Source: Rhodoferax potami (lineage in GTDB: Bacteria > Pseudomonadota > Gammaproteobacteria > Burkholderiales > Burkholderiaceae_C). From it: a stretch of DNA of 64,000 nt. Both the position numbers and the translations under genes were made by a program. The stretch covers positions 930,001 through 994,000 of the forward strand of contig NZ_JAVBIK010000001.1 of the NCBI RefSeq assembly GCF_032193805.1. The letters run 5' to 3'. Under the pieces are notes generated by a model. It had not been told where the DNA came from and did no database searches. It worked only from the letters and a program-made list of their open reading frames with translations. Positions 37,914 through 47,324 of the stretch are shown here, in pieces (position 1 is the stretch's first letter; each line of letters opens with the position of its first letter).

Positions 37914-39018
37914 ATGGAAGCAGAACGCATCAACCTCATCGGCACCACACTGGCAGACCTGACAAGCAGGACCCAGGAACTCAGGGGGTATCTTTGACTA
38001 CGATGCCAAAGCCGAGCGCCTGCGCACTGTCAATGCCTCGCTAGAGGACCCAGCGGTCTGGAATGACCCCAAAAAAGCCCAAGAATTGGGCAAAGAGAAG
38101 AAGCTGCTCGACGGCGTAGTTGTTACGCTGGATGATTTGAGTGGCAACCTCTCCGACAACACCGAATTGTTCGAGATGAGCAAAGAGGACGGTGATGAGG
38201 CCGGCCTACTCACGATCGAGGCCGAAACCACCAAGTTGGCAGAAACCATCGAAGGCTTGGAATTCCGCCGTATGTTTAACAACCCGGCCGATCCCCTGCC
38301 CTGCTTCCTGGACATCCAGGCCGGTGCCGGTGGTACTGAGGCCTGCGACTGGGCCAGCATGTTGCTGCGCCAGTACCTGAAATACGCGGAACGCAAAGGC
38401 TTCACCGCCACGGTGGAAGACATCACCGACGGCGATACCGCCGGTATCAAGGGCGCCACCATCAAGATCGAAGGTGAATACGCTTTTGGCCACCTGCGCA
38501 CCGAAACTGGTGTGCACCGGTTGGTACGCAAATCGCCGTTCGACAGTTCGGGCGGCCGCCACACATCCTTCGCATCGGTGTTTGTGTACCCTGAGATTGA
38601 TGACTCGATCGAGATCGAAATCAACCCGAGCGATGTGCGCACCGACACCTTCCGTGCCTCCGGCGCCGGTGGTCAGCACATCAACAAGACCGACTCTGCG
38701 GTGCGTTTGACCCACATCCCCACCGGGATCGTGGTGCAGTGCCAGGACGGTCGCAGCCAGCACAGCAACCGTGACGTGGCCTGGAAGCGCCTGCGCAGCC
38801 GTTTGTATGACTTTGAGTTGCGCAAGCAACAAGAAGCCCAGCAAAAGCTGGAAGACACCAAGACCGACGTGGGCTGGGGCCACCAGATCCGCTCTTACGT
38901 GCTGGACAACAGCCGCATCAAGGACTTGCGCACCAACGTCGAAGTGTCTGCCACCCAAAAGGTGCTGGATGGTGACTTGGATGTGTTCATCCAGGCTTCG
39001 TTGAAACAAGGGATCTGA
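37914..39018 (+). CDS. prfB: Peptide chain release factor 2 (programmed +1 frameshift)
   Basis: Recognises UGA and UAA stop codons. The gene is in two frames: 27 codons from the ATG end at an in-frame TGA (37995), and the frame then shifts +1 at CTTTGA to read GAC at 37996 through to 39018, giving a 367-residue protein. The slippery CTT TGA C is preceded by the internal Shine-Dalgarno AGGGGG, the classical autoregulatory arrangement: low RF2 lets the ribosome slip. The peptidyl-release motif GGQ is in [13 protein letters not shown] and the anticodon-like SPF tripeptide is in [10 protein letters not shown] naive annotation would begin at an internal ATG and lose the N-terminus. Confidence 0.96.
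37985..37998 (+). other. prfB frameshift site
   Basis: AGGGGGTATCTTTGAC: Shine-Dalgarno-like AGGGGG three bases before the CTT slippage codon and the TGA stop. Identical in design to the site in E. coli prfB. Confidence 0.96.
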
Positions 39019-39021
39019 TCC

Positions 39022-39696
39022 ATGGTGCACGCGCTCATCTTTGACATGGACGGCACCATGATCGACTCCATGCCCTCGCACAAACGCAGCTGGGCGGAGT
39101 TCGCTCAGCGCCAGGGCCTGGAGGTCGACATCAGCGACGTCATGCGCCGCACTACCGGACGCACCGGCATCGAATGCATGCGCATTCTGTTTGGCCTGCC
39201 CGAGATGGGCGAAGACGAAGCCATGGCCCATGTGCATGTCAAAGAAGCGGTGTACCGTGAATTGTTCTCGCCGATATTTGCCGAGGTCGCAGGCTTCAAG
39301 GCCTTTTTTGACCACGCCCATGCCTGCGGCCTTAAGCTGGGTGTCGGCACGGCGGGCGACCGCCAGAACCAGGCCTTTGCCTACCAGCACCTGCAAATGA
39401 AAGTAGCACCGCTCACCACCGTGGGCGGCGACGAGGGTTTGCCGGGCAAGCCCGAACCCGCCATCTTTCTGGAGGCTGCGCGCCGCATGGGTGTGGAGCC
39501 CGAGCGCTGTATCGTGTTTGAAGATGCCCCCCTCGGCATCGAAGCCGCCCGCCGCGCTGGCATGCGCGCCGTGGGCATTGCCAGCAGCCACCATCCTGAT
39601 GAACTGACGGGCCCGCACGTGCTGGCCGTCGTTCCCGATTACCACGCTTTGATCGCATCCCGTTTTTTGGAGACACACCATGTCGTATCTTCGTGA
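39022..39696 (+). CDS. HAD-superfamily phosphatase (beta-phosphoglucomutase-like)
   Basis: A 224-residue HAD-IA hydrolase. Motif I DMDGTMIDSM (nucleophile Asp), motif II around GVGTAGD, motif III Lys in GLPGKPEP and motif IV FEDAPLGIEAA are complete. Substrate specificity is not evident; phosphosugars are likely. It starts four bases after prfB and its last 17 bases overlap pepN, so the three are probably one transcript. Confidence 0.9.
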   Translation: MVHALIFDMDGTMIDSMPSHKRSWAEFAQRQGLEVDISDVMRRTTGRTGIECMRILFGLPEMGEDEAMAHVHVKEAVYRELFSPIFAEVAGFKAFFDHAHACGLKLGVGTAGDRQNQAFAYQHLQMKVAPLTTVGGDEGLPGKPEPAIFLEAARRMGVEPERCIVFEDAPLGIEAARRAGMRAVGIASSHHPDELTGPHVLAVVPDYHALIASRFLETHHVVSS

Positions 39697-42382
39697 GGCC
39701 TCGGGCCCTGCCGCCGTGATTCACCGCGGCGACTACACCGCCCCTGCATTTTGGATCGATACCGTCGACCTCAGCTTTGACCTGGACCCTTCCAAAACGC
39801 GGGTGCTCAACAAGATGACCCTGCGCCGCAACCCCGACGTGCAGGCCCAGCCGCTGCGTCTGGACGGCGAGGAGCTGAACCTGGCGCGGGTGCTGGTCAA
39901 CGGCCAAGGCACCAGCTTCAAGATGGACGGTAACCAGCTGGTGCTGGAAAACCTGCCCGAAGGCACTGAGCCTTTCGCGCTGGAGATTTTCACCACCTGC
40001 GTGCCGGTAAAAAACACCAAGCTCATGGGCTTGTATGTGAGCAACGACTCCTTCTTCACCCAGTGTGAAGCGGAGGGTTTCCGCCGCATCACCTATTTCC
40101 TCGACCGCCCCGATGTGATGGCCATGTACACCGTGACATTGCGTGCCGACAAGGCCAAGTTCCCGGTGCTGCTCTCCAACGGCAACTTGGTGGACAGTGG
40201 CGACCTGGAGGACGGCCGCCATTTCGCCAAGTGGGTCGACCCGCACAAAAAGCCTTCATATTTGTTTGCGCTGGTGGCCGGCCAGCTGGTGGCGCGCGAG
40301 CAGCGCATCACCAGCCGCGCAGGCAAAGACCACTTGCTGCAAGTGTTTGTGCGCCCTGGCGACCTCGACAAGACCGAACACGCCATGAACAGCCTGATGG
40401 CATCCGTGGCTTGGGACGAAGCACGCTTCGGCCTGCCGCTGGACCTGGAGCGCTTCATGATTGTGGCGACCTCCGACTTCAACATGGGCGCCATGGAGAA
40501 CAAGGGCCTGAACATCTTCAACACCAAATACGTGTTGGCGAACCAGGCCACTGCCACCGATGTGGACTACGCCAATATCGAGAGCGTGGTCGGGCATGAG
40601 TACTTCCACAACTGGACCGGTAACCGCATCACCTGCCGCGACTGGTTCCAGCTGAGCCTGAAGGAAGGCCTGACCGTTTTCCGCGACCAGGAATTCAGCC
40701 AAGACTTGTGCGCCGAGCCCAGCGCCCGTGCGGTCAAGCGCATTGAAGACGTGCGCGTGCTGCGCACCGCCCAGTTCCCCGAGGATGCGGGCCCCATGGC
40801 CCACCCGGTGCGGCCTGACAGCTACCTGGAAATCAACAACTTCTACACCGTCACCATTTACGAAAAAGGTGCCGAGCTGGTGCGCATGATGCAAACGCTC
40901 ACCAGCCGGGCCGGTTTCGCCAAGGGCATGACGCTGTACTTCGAGCGCTTTGACGGCCAGGCGGTCACCTGTGACGACTTCGCCCAAGCGATTGCCGACG
41001 CCAACCCCGGCTCTGCACTGGCGGCCCTGCTGCCCCAGTTCAAGCGCTGGTACAGCCAGGCAGGCACCCCACGCGTGGCGGCCCGCGGCGAGTACGACGC
41101 TGCGGCCCAGACCTACACCCTGCATTTCAGCCAGAGCTGCGCGGCGACGCCGGGCCAGCCGGTGAAAGAGCCGTTTGTGATTCCGGTGAGCCTGGGCCTG
41201 ATCGGCGCCGCCAGCGGAGCCGCCTTGCCGCTCTCCGTGGACGGCCAAGCCGTGGGTGGCAGCCACTTGCTGGTGCTTACCGACGCCCAGCAGAGCATCA
41301 CCTTCCAGAACGTGGCAGAAGCGCCTGTGCCCTCGATCCTGCGCGGCTTCTCCGCACCGGTGGTGCTGGACTTTGACTACAGCGATGCGCAGCTGCTCGC
41401 CCTGCTGGCGAACGACACCGACGCCTTCAACCGCTGGGAAGCCGGTCAACGCCTGGCCCTGCGAAGCGCTATCAATTCCATAGCTTCTTCCGCAAATTCC
41501 ACCAGCGCTACCCCGCTAAATGATGCCTATATTGCCGCCATGCGCGCGGTGCTGCGTCACCCCACGCTGGATGCTGCATTCAAAGAGCTGGTGCTGACAC
41601 TGCCGTCCGAGACCTACATCGCCGAGCAGCTGGATGTGGTGGATCCGCAGCGCATCCATGCGGTGCGCGAAGCCATGCGCCTGCAACTGGCCACCGCCCT
41701 GCACGCCGACTGGGAATGGGCCTTTGCGGTGCACGAAAACAACGGCGGCTACCGCCCCGACCCCGTCTCCAGCGGCCGCCGGGCTCTGGCCGGCATGGCG
41801 CTCAATTTCTTGTGCCTCGCGGCGACCCAGAACGGCGACAGTGTCTGGCCCGGCAAGACGCTGCAGCGTTTCAAAGACGCCGGCAATATGACCGACCGCT
41901 TCAACGCCCTGCAAGCCCTGGTCAACAGCGGTCACGCCCTGGCGGGCCAAGCCCTGGCCCGCTTCCACGCCCTGTTCAAGGACGAAGCACTGGTGCTGGA
42001 CAAATGGTTTGCCCTGCAGGCCGGCACGAGCGACCGTGGCGGCCAGGTGCTGCCGGCTGTGCGCCAGCTGATGGCCCACCCCGACTTCAACCTCAAAAAC
42101 CCCAACCGCGCCCGCAGCGTGATTTTCAGCTTCTGCAGTGCCAACCCCGGTGGCTTCCACCGTGCGGATGCGGCCGGCTACGTGTTCTGGGCCGACCGTG
42201 TGATCGAGCTGGACGCCATCAACCCGCAGGTCGCTGCCCGCCTGGCGCGCGCGCTGGACCGCTGGAAGAAGCTGGCCGAGCCCTACCGCTCTGCAGCCCG
42301 CGAGGCACTGGCCCGCGTCGCTGCCAAGACCGACTTGAGCAACGATGTGCGCGAAGTCGTGGACCGCGCGCTGGCTGATTGA
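39680..42382 (+). CDS. pepN: Aminopeptidase N
   Basis: A 900-residue M1 zinc metallopeptidase. The exopeptidase motif GAMENKGLN is followed by the zinc site H306EYFHNW and the third ligand Glu in LKEGLTV. The length and the E. coli PepN-type C-terminal helical domain are complete. Residues about 595-615 (AINSIASSANSTSATPLND) come from dispersed repeat copy C and break an otherwise GC-rich stretch; they lie in the C-terminal region, away from the active site. Confidence 0.95.
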   Translation: MSYLREASGPAAVIHRGDYTAPAFWIDTVDLSFDLDPSKTRVLNKMTLRRNPDVQAQPLRLDGEELNLARVLVNGQGTSFKMDGNQLVLENLPEGTEPFALEIFTTCVPVKNTKLMGLYVSNDSFFTQCEAEGFRRITYFLDRPDVMAMYTVTLRADKAKFPVLLSNGNLVDSGDLEDGRHFAKWVDPHKKPSYLFALVAGQLVAREQRITSRAGKDHLLQVFVRPGDLDKTEHAMNSLMASVAWDEARFGLPLDLERFMIVATSDFNMGAMENKGLNIFNTKYVLANQATATDVDYANIESVVGHEYFHNWTGNRITCRDWFQLSLKEGLTVFRDQEFSQDLCAEPSARAVKRIEDVRVLRTAQFPEDAGPMAHPVRPDSYLEINNFYTVTIYEKGAELVRMMQTLTSRAGFAKGMTLYFERFDGQAVTCDDFAQAIADANPGSALAALLPQFKRWYSQAGTPRVAARGEYDAAAQTYTLHFSQSCAATPGQPVKEPFVIPVSLGLIGAASGAALPLSVDGQAVGGSHLLVLTDAQQSITFQNVAEAPVPSILRGFSAPVVLDFDYSDAQLLALLANDTDAFNRWEAGQRLALRSAINSIASSANSTSATPLNDAYIAAMRAVLRHPTLDAAFKELVLTLPSETYIAEQLDVVDPQRIHAVREAMRLQLATALHADWEWAFAVHENNGGYRPDPVSSGRRALAGMALNFLCLAATQNGDSVWPGKTLQRFKDAGNMTDRFNALQALVNSGHALAGQALARFHALFKDEALVLDKWFALQAGTSDRGGQVLPAVRQLMAHPDFNLKNPNRARSVIFSFCSANPGGFHRADAAGYVFWADRVIELDAINPQVAARLARALDRWKKLAEPYRSAAREALARVAAKTDLSNDVREVVDRALAD
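41469..41526 (+). repeat. Dispersed repeat, copy C (inside pepN)
   Basis: CTATCAATTCCATAGCTTCT, TCCGCAAATTCCACCAGCGC and TACCCCGCTAAATGAT. Same order as copy A, with CTATCA at the start, CATAGCT and AGCGCTA. Encodes an Ala/Asn/Ser-rich insert, read as ATA GCT TCT TCC GCA. Confidence 0.82.
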
Positions 42383-42405
42383 TTTTTTAAACTTAGGGAC
42401 TTCAC

Positions 42406-43438
42406 ATGACACAACGCATTTCGCTCACGCGCTACCTCATCGAGAAACAGCGCGGCAGCCAAGACGCCGGCGGCCAGGGCACGATTCCGCCCCAGCTGCG
42501 CTTGCTGCTGGAGGTGGTGGCACGGGCTTGCAAGAGCATCAGCCTGGCGGTGACCAAGGGTGCCTTGGGTGGTGTGCTGGGCGCTGCCGAGAGCGAAAAC
42601 GTGCAAGGCGAAATCCAGAAGAAGCTCGACATCATCGCCAACGAAGTGCTGATCGAAGCCAACGAATGGGGCGGCCATTTGGCGGCCATGGCCAGCGAGG
42701 AAATGGAAGGCATCTACGTGGTGCCCAACCGCTACCCGCAGGGCGAATACCTGTTGATGTTCGACCCTCTGGATGGCTCGAGCAACATCGATGTGAACGT
42801 GAGCATCGGCACCATTTTCAGCGTGCTGGTCAAACAGCCCGAAGGCCCTGGCGTGAGCGAGCAAGACTTTTTGCAAGCCGGCCACCAGCAAGTCGCTGCC
42901 GGCTGATTGCATTTACGGCCCGCAGACCACACTGGTACTGACCGTGGGCGAAGGCGTCGCCATGTTCACCCTGGACCGCGAGCAAGGCTCGTTTGTGCTG
43001 ACCCAGGAAAACGTGCGCGTGCCGGAAGACACCCAGGAATTCGCCGTCAACATGAGCAACATGCGCCACTGGGCGGCGCCGGTCAAGCGCTACATCGCCG
43101 AGTGCCTGGAGGGCAAAGACGGCCCGCGCGGCAAAGACTTCAACATGCGCTGGATTGCCAGCATGGTGGCCGATGTGCACCGCATCCTGACCCGCGGCGG
43201 CATCTTCATGTACCCGTGGGACAAGCGTGAACCCGGCAAGCCGGGCAAGCTGCGCCTGATGTACGAAGCCAACCCCATGGGCTGGTTGATCGAACAGGCT
43301 GGCGGCGCTGCATCCACCGGCACCGAGCGCATTCTGGACATCCAGCCCACCCAGTTGCACCAGCGCGTGAGCGTGGTGCTGGGCTCGAAGAACGAAGTGG
43401 AACGCGTAATGCGATACCACGCAGAGCACCAGGGCTGA
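42406..43438 (+). pseudogene. fbp: Fructose-1,6-bisphosphatase class I, broken by a one-base frameshift
   Basis: Two open frames together make a complete FBPase of about 343 residues. The first, 42406-42906, ends QVAAG then TGA; the second continues from [12 protein letters not shown] to the end at 43438. FBPases have QVAAGYxIYGP here, so TGAT in place of a TAT-like codon is best explained by one extra base near 42904-42907. Metal and substrate motifs are intact on both sides ([65 protein letters not shown] split across). Either a sequencing error or a recent mutation. No slippery sequence is seen. Confidence 0.88.
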
Positions 43439-43459
43439 ACTCCCGGGCTAGCAGCCCTG

Positions 43460-44650
43460 CTAAAGCAGGGCGCTTTGCTCGGGCTCGGCGCTGTGCTGCA
43501 GGAATGTCAGGCGCACCACCGTGGGCAAGCCGTCAAAGCGGGTGACATGCAGCGTCGCGCCATTGCGCCGCGCTGCGAGTTGGCCGATAGCCAAGCCCAA
43601 CCCCATGCCTTGCTGCTCATGTACCTCGCGGTCCGCCTGGGACAGGGCACCGATTTGAGAAATGAACTTTTCCGGCATGGCCACGCCAAGATTGGCGATT
43701 TCGAGCTGGTACCTGCCATGCAACAAGGCCTTGCCGGTCACGCCCACCGGCCGGCCCGGCTTGGAGAAGCGCAGGGCATTGACCAGCAACTCGGTCATGA
43801 TTTTGTGGAAATCCGGGCTCCAGCACTGCAAGTGACACGGCTCCACACGGACCTGCACCGGATGGCCGGCAAACACGCCTGACACCGTCTCCGGCGGTAC
43901 CTTCAGGACCGCCTGCACTTCTTTCGCAAAAGCGGTGCTGCCTAACACCTCAACCATGGCCTGGGCCACATCCAGCCGGTAGGCCATGGAGCGGGTTTCG
44001 CGGTGGACCTGCGCGGCACTGAGCTCCGCCCAGTCCATCATCCGGCTGATGGTTCGCCCCAGTGCCAAGGCACTGCGGTGCACATCCTCCAGCATGCCCT
44101 GCACCCGCTCTGGCGTATAGCGCTCACGCCGTGTGAGTAACAGCTCCGTCGACCCGAGGATGCTGACCATGGGAGTGCGCAGCTCGTGAGGAATAGTGGC
44201 CAATACCGCAGAGCGCAGCTGCTCTTGCGCCCGCTCTGCATCGGCTCTGTGGCGACTGGCTTTTTCGAGCAGCGAGACGACAGCAGAAATCAGTTCGTGT
44301 TGCGTCCACGGCTTGGTGAGATAGTCATCGGCACCGGCGGCCATGGCTCGGCGCACGCTGACGCGGTCGTTGTCCGAAGTGAGCATCAAAATCGGGGTGG
44401 TACCCAGCGACTCACTCGAGCGTGCCTCGCGCACCACGTCCCATCCATCCAGGATCGGCATATGGATATCGCACAAGATCACATCAGGTTGCTCGCGCAA
44501 GGCGGTATCCAGCCCTTCGCGGCCGTCTCCAGCCTCCAGCACGTCATAGCCTTGGCGACGCAGCACACTGACAGTGAGCTGGCGCACGGCCAGGCTGTCA
44601 TCCACTACCAGAATCGTCGGGGCGCGCGCGCCTGAAAGAACTGTACTCAC
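43460..44650 (-). CDS. Receiver-histidine kinase hybrid (REC, HisKA, HATPase)
   Basis: A 396-residue soluble protein. An N-terminal receiver with acceptor Asp61 (VILCDIHMPILDGW) is fused to HisKA with His155 in ATIPHELRTPMVSILGSTEL, then an HATPase (N-box LLVNALRFSKPG, then QGMGLGLAIGQLA). The REC may set the activity of the kinase. A GTG start is used; a TTG nine codons upstream would overlap the previous stop. It follows the 764-residue hybrid kinase closely and may be its output or modulator. No DNA-binding domain. Confidence 0.85.
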   Translation of the reverse strand: MSTVLSGARAPTILVVDDSLAVRQLTVSVLRRQGYDVLEAGDGREGLDTALREQPDVILCDIHMPILDGWDVVREARSSESLGTTPILMLTSDNDRVSVRRAMAAGADDYLTKPWTQHELISAVVSLLEKASRHRADAERAQEQLRSAVLATIPHELRTPMVSILGSTELLLTRRERYTPERVQGMLEDVHRSALALGRTISRMMDWAELSAAQVHRETRSMAYRLDVAQAMVEVLGSTAFAKEVQAVLKVPPETVSGVFAGHPVQVRVEPCHLQCWSPDFHKIMTELLVNALRFSKPGRPVGVTGKALLHGRYQLEIANLGVAMPEKFISQIGALSQADREVHEQQGMGLGLAIGQLAARRNGATLHVTRFDGLPTVVRLTFLQHSAEPEQSALL

Positions 44651-44663
44651 CGGGACCGCACTT

Positions 44664-46958
44664 TCAGGACGAAACAATCAGCCCCATGCGGGCACAAATC
44701 GCATAGGTGGTGTTCCAGCATTCACGCAGGCTCTCGGCCTGCCGATGGCATTCATCGGCGGAAAAACTGTGGCCTTGTTTTTCAATCGTCAGCGCCATGC
44801 GCGACAAGGCGGCCAAACCCAAGCTCGCCGCCACCCCTTTGAATGAGTGGCCCAGCTCCAAAAGCTTGTCGGTCTCCCCGGCCTCCAGGGCGGCCAAGAC
44901 CTCAGCGTAGCAGTGCGCGTCTGTGCGCATCGCGCCATCCAGCAAAGACTGGTAGCCCTGCAGCGTCACGCCGACACACAAGTCCCCGATCATGGCCATG
45001 TTCAAGTGCTCGGCGACATCGCCGGGGCGGAAGCGGCGCCGCGGTTGCCGGGCCGGGGGTGCTTCTGGCGTCGGGGCAGCCACCTTGGCAGGCGCTGGCG
45101 CAACGGGTGCCGCTTGTGAGGCACCACGCAAACCAAACTTGCGCACCAGCATCTTTTCCAGCTCATGCACATTGACGGGTTTGGACAAAAAGCCATCCAT
45201 ACCGGCAGCGTGTACCCGGTCTTTGGACTCTTCAAACACATCTGCGGTGAGCGCAATGATGGGCAGACTGCCATACGGTGCCGGCAAGCGGCGGATCGCC
45301 TCGGTGGCCTGCAAGCCATCGACCTCGGGCATGTGGAGATCCATCAACACCAAGTCCGGCAACTCTTTTTGCACCTCTTGAATCGCCAGGCCGCCATGCT
45401 CTGCGAACCGGACGGTGTGGCCCATATTGCGCAGCAAGGCCTCCATGTATTTGCGGTTAATGGCGTTGTCTTCGGCGACCACCAGATTTAGGCCGGGGCT
45501 GCCCGCTTCGCGTCGTGCGACCATGGCATCCGAAGTTTGCTCAGTGGGCGGAGTGCTCAGGGGCAGGCACAGGGTTGCAGTGAAAACACTGCCTTTGCCT
45601 TCGACGCTGCTGGCCTCAATGTCGCCGTCCATGCGACGCGCAAGATTGCGCGAAATCTCGAGCCCCAGTCCGCTCCCGCCATGCCGACGCACACTGCTGG
45701 CGTCGCCTTGCTCAAAGCGCTGAAACAACTTCGCCAGGACGGCTGCCGACATGCCCATGCCCTCGTCCGTCACCCGGATTCCAATCCGTGCCGCGGTATC
45801 CGGCGCACCCGGCTCTAGCTCCATGGGCCACACCTCGAGCAGCACCGTGCCTTGCTCACTGAACTTGAGCGCGTTCGACACCAGGTTGAGCATGATTTGC
45901 TTGACCCGAGTACCGTCAGCCATCACCCAGCGGGGCAACGCCGGGTCTTGGCGGACATTGAGCACCAATCGCTTCTCGAGCGCGACCGGGCGCATGAGTG
46001 CGTGGACATCCGTCACCAGGGCTGGAAGAAAGGTGCTCTCGGGTTTGAGCGTCATCTTGCCGGCCTCTAAGGCCGAGGCATCCAGAATGTCGTTGAGCAA
46101 GCTCAGCAAATGCTTGGCAGAGCGATTCGCAGTTTGAATGTAGTCGTCCTGCTGAGCGTTCACCGGTGTGGCTTCGAGCAAACTCAACATTCCCAGCATG
46201 CCGTTTAAAGGCGTGCGCAATTCGTGGCTCATATTGGCCAAGAACTGCGTTTTACCCGCGTTGGCCGCATCGGCCTTGGCGTGGGCCTCCAGCATGCGAT
46301 CGTGCTCAAGCTCTTGCCGCATGCGCTCCCGCTCCACTTGCGTTTGGCGTGCACCGATCGCGAAGGATGAAGCCAAGAGCAAAACCATCAAAGCGCCCAT
46401 CCAGCCCAGTTTGGCCAACGCATCCTCAACCTGGTGATTCAGCAAGCCCTGCTGCTCTTCGGTTATGAGAGTCGATGCCCGCATGGTCATGGCACTCATC
46501 GCCGGGGCCATGTTTTGCAACTCCCGCCACAAGGCCACTTGATCGACAGGGGACGCGGCCGCTTGCGCCAATGTGGCCTCCAGTCGCGGGAGCAGCAGCA
46601 CCAACAAGGTATCCACGCGCTTGAACTCGTCGGTTTGACGCAGGTTCGCAGCCACTGCAGCGGTACTCACACCTTGGTGCTGAGCGCGCAAACTGTTCAA
46701 CGCGCGTTTCGACTGCGCGGGATCCAAGGCCTTGCCGCTGTGAATGCTGGCGTCGAGTTGTTGCGAGAGCTGGAGGTATTCCCGCTCCAGCTGATAGGCG
46801 GAATAGGAGGAGGACTGGCTGAATGCGACCTGCCTGCGCTGCGCCTCACGCAACTCGGCATAGGCCTGCTGCATGAGCACCCCCACGATCGACACGCACA
46901 CCACGGTCGCCAGCCAGAGCAGCAATCGTCGTAACAGTGTGGGGGTCAGGTGGAACAT
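44664..46958 (-). CDS. Hybrid sensor histidine kinase (periplasmic sensor, HisKA, HATPase, REC, Hpt)
   Basis: A 764-residue membrane kinase with a full phosphorelay. Membrane segments lie near residues 12-32 and 181-200, with a helical periplasmic sensor between. HisKA (FLANMSHELRTPLNGMLGML), HATPase (NLVSNALKFS, GGSGLGLEIS), a receiver (VVAEDNAINRKYM; Asp in LVLMDLHMPEVDG) and, after an Ala/Pro-rich linker, a C-terminal Hpt with HSFKGVAASLG. The core is close to the kinase at 21843. A short gene with a strong ribosome-binding site lies directly upstream. Confidence 0.9.
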   Translation of the reverse strand: MFHLTPTLLRRLLLWLATVVCVSIVGVLMQQAYAELREAQRRQVAFSQSSSYSAYQLEREYLQLSQQLDASIHSGKALDPAQSKRALNSLRAQHQGVSTAAVAANLRQTDEFKRVDTLLVLLLPRLEATLAQAAASPVDQVALWRELQNMAPAMSAMTMRASTLITEEQQGLLNHQVEDALAKLGWMGALMVLLLASSFAIGARQTQVERERMRQELEHDRMLEAHAKADAANAGKTQFLANMSHELRTPLNGMLGMLSLLEATPVNAQQDDYIQTANRSAKHLLSLLNDILDASALEAGKMTLKPESTFLPALVTDVHALMRPVALEKRLVLNVRQDPALPRWVMADGTRVKQIMLNLVSNALKFSEQGTVLLEVWPMELEPGAPDTAARIGIRVTDEGMGMSAAVLAKLFQRFEQGDASSVRRHGGSGLGLEISRNLARRMDGDIEASSVEGKGSVFTATLCLPLSTPPTEQTSDAMVARREAGSPGLNLVVAEDNAINRKYMEALLRNMGHTVRFAEHGGLAIQEVQKELPDLVLMDLHMPEVDGLQATEAIRRLPAPYGSLPIIALTADVFEESKDRVHAAGMDGFLSKPVNVHELEKMLVRKFGLRGASQAAPVAPAPAKVAAPTPEAPPARQPRRRFRPGDVAEHLNMAMIGDLCVGVTLQGYQSLLDGAMRTDAHCYAEVLAALEAGETDKLLELGHSFKGVAASLGLAALSRMALTIEKQGHSFSADECHRQAESLRECWNTTYAICARMGLIVSS

Positions 46959-46967
46959 ACGGTTTCT

Positions 46968-47123
46968 CTAGAAGAGCTCGCGATCCTGCAAGGCGCCGGG
47001 CGACGCAGTGCCCCTTGCTGCGAGCTTGCGCGTTTGCGCAGCACCAACCATGATGGAGGAAATGATTTGACCTGCAGCTGACTCCGCTGAAAACTCCACA
47101 TCACAGGGCATCGCACAACGCAT
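46968..47123 (-). CDS. Small protein of unknown function upstream of the hybrid kinase
   Basis: A 51-residue frame starting MRCAMPCDVEF. AAGGAG lies eight bases before the ATG, one of the best Shine-Dalgarno sequences in the window, and the stop is nine bases before the kinase ATG. No family is recognised; it has two Cys near the N-terminus and no membrane segment. It could be a short regulatory peptide, or a leader for translational coupling. Coding status rests only on the ribosome-binding site and position. Confidence 0.5.
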   Translation of the reverse strand: MRCAMPCDVEFSAESAAGQIISSIMVGAAQTRKLAARGTASPGALQDRELF

Positions 47124-47324
47124 GAGATCACTCCTTGAAATCACATCACCCCAATAATACGCCAAATATCTTTTATTTGTTGTAAATATTCAATTCAGTC
47201 AAAATCAACACCAAAGACTCGTCGCACCAAATCGTCAGAAAAGTAATAACGAATGCTTTTCTTGCTTTTTTTGATAAATTTGATACATTGACAAAAAACA
47301 AGACGCTTTTTCGGAAACCACACC
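47124..47324. other. AT-rich divergent intergenic region
   Basis: About 200 bases, notably AT-rich in a GC-rich neighbourhood, between the small-protein/hybrid-kinase unit and the PAS protein unit. Probably carries both promoters; a TTGATA and a GATACAT sequence occur near 47268-47289 on the plus strand, but I could not assign a confident pair. Confidence 0.4.

Noticed and set aside
42895..42915. Programmed frameshift in fbp
   Set aside because: No slippery codon, no upstream Shine-Dalgarno or stimulating structure; family members are unbroken.
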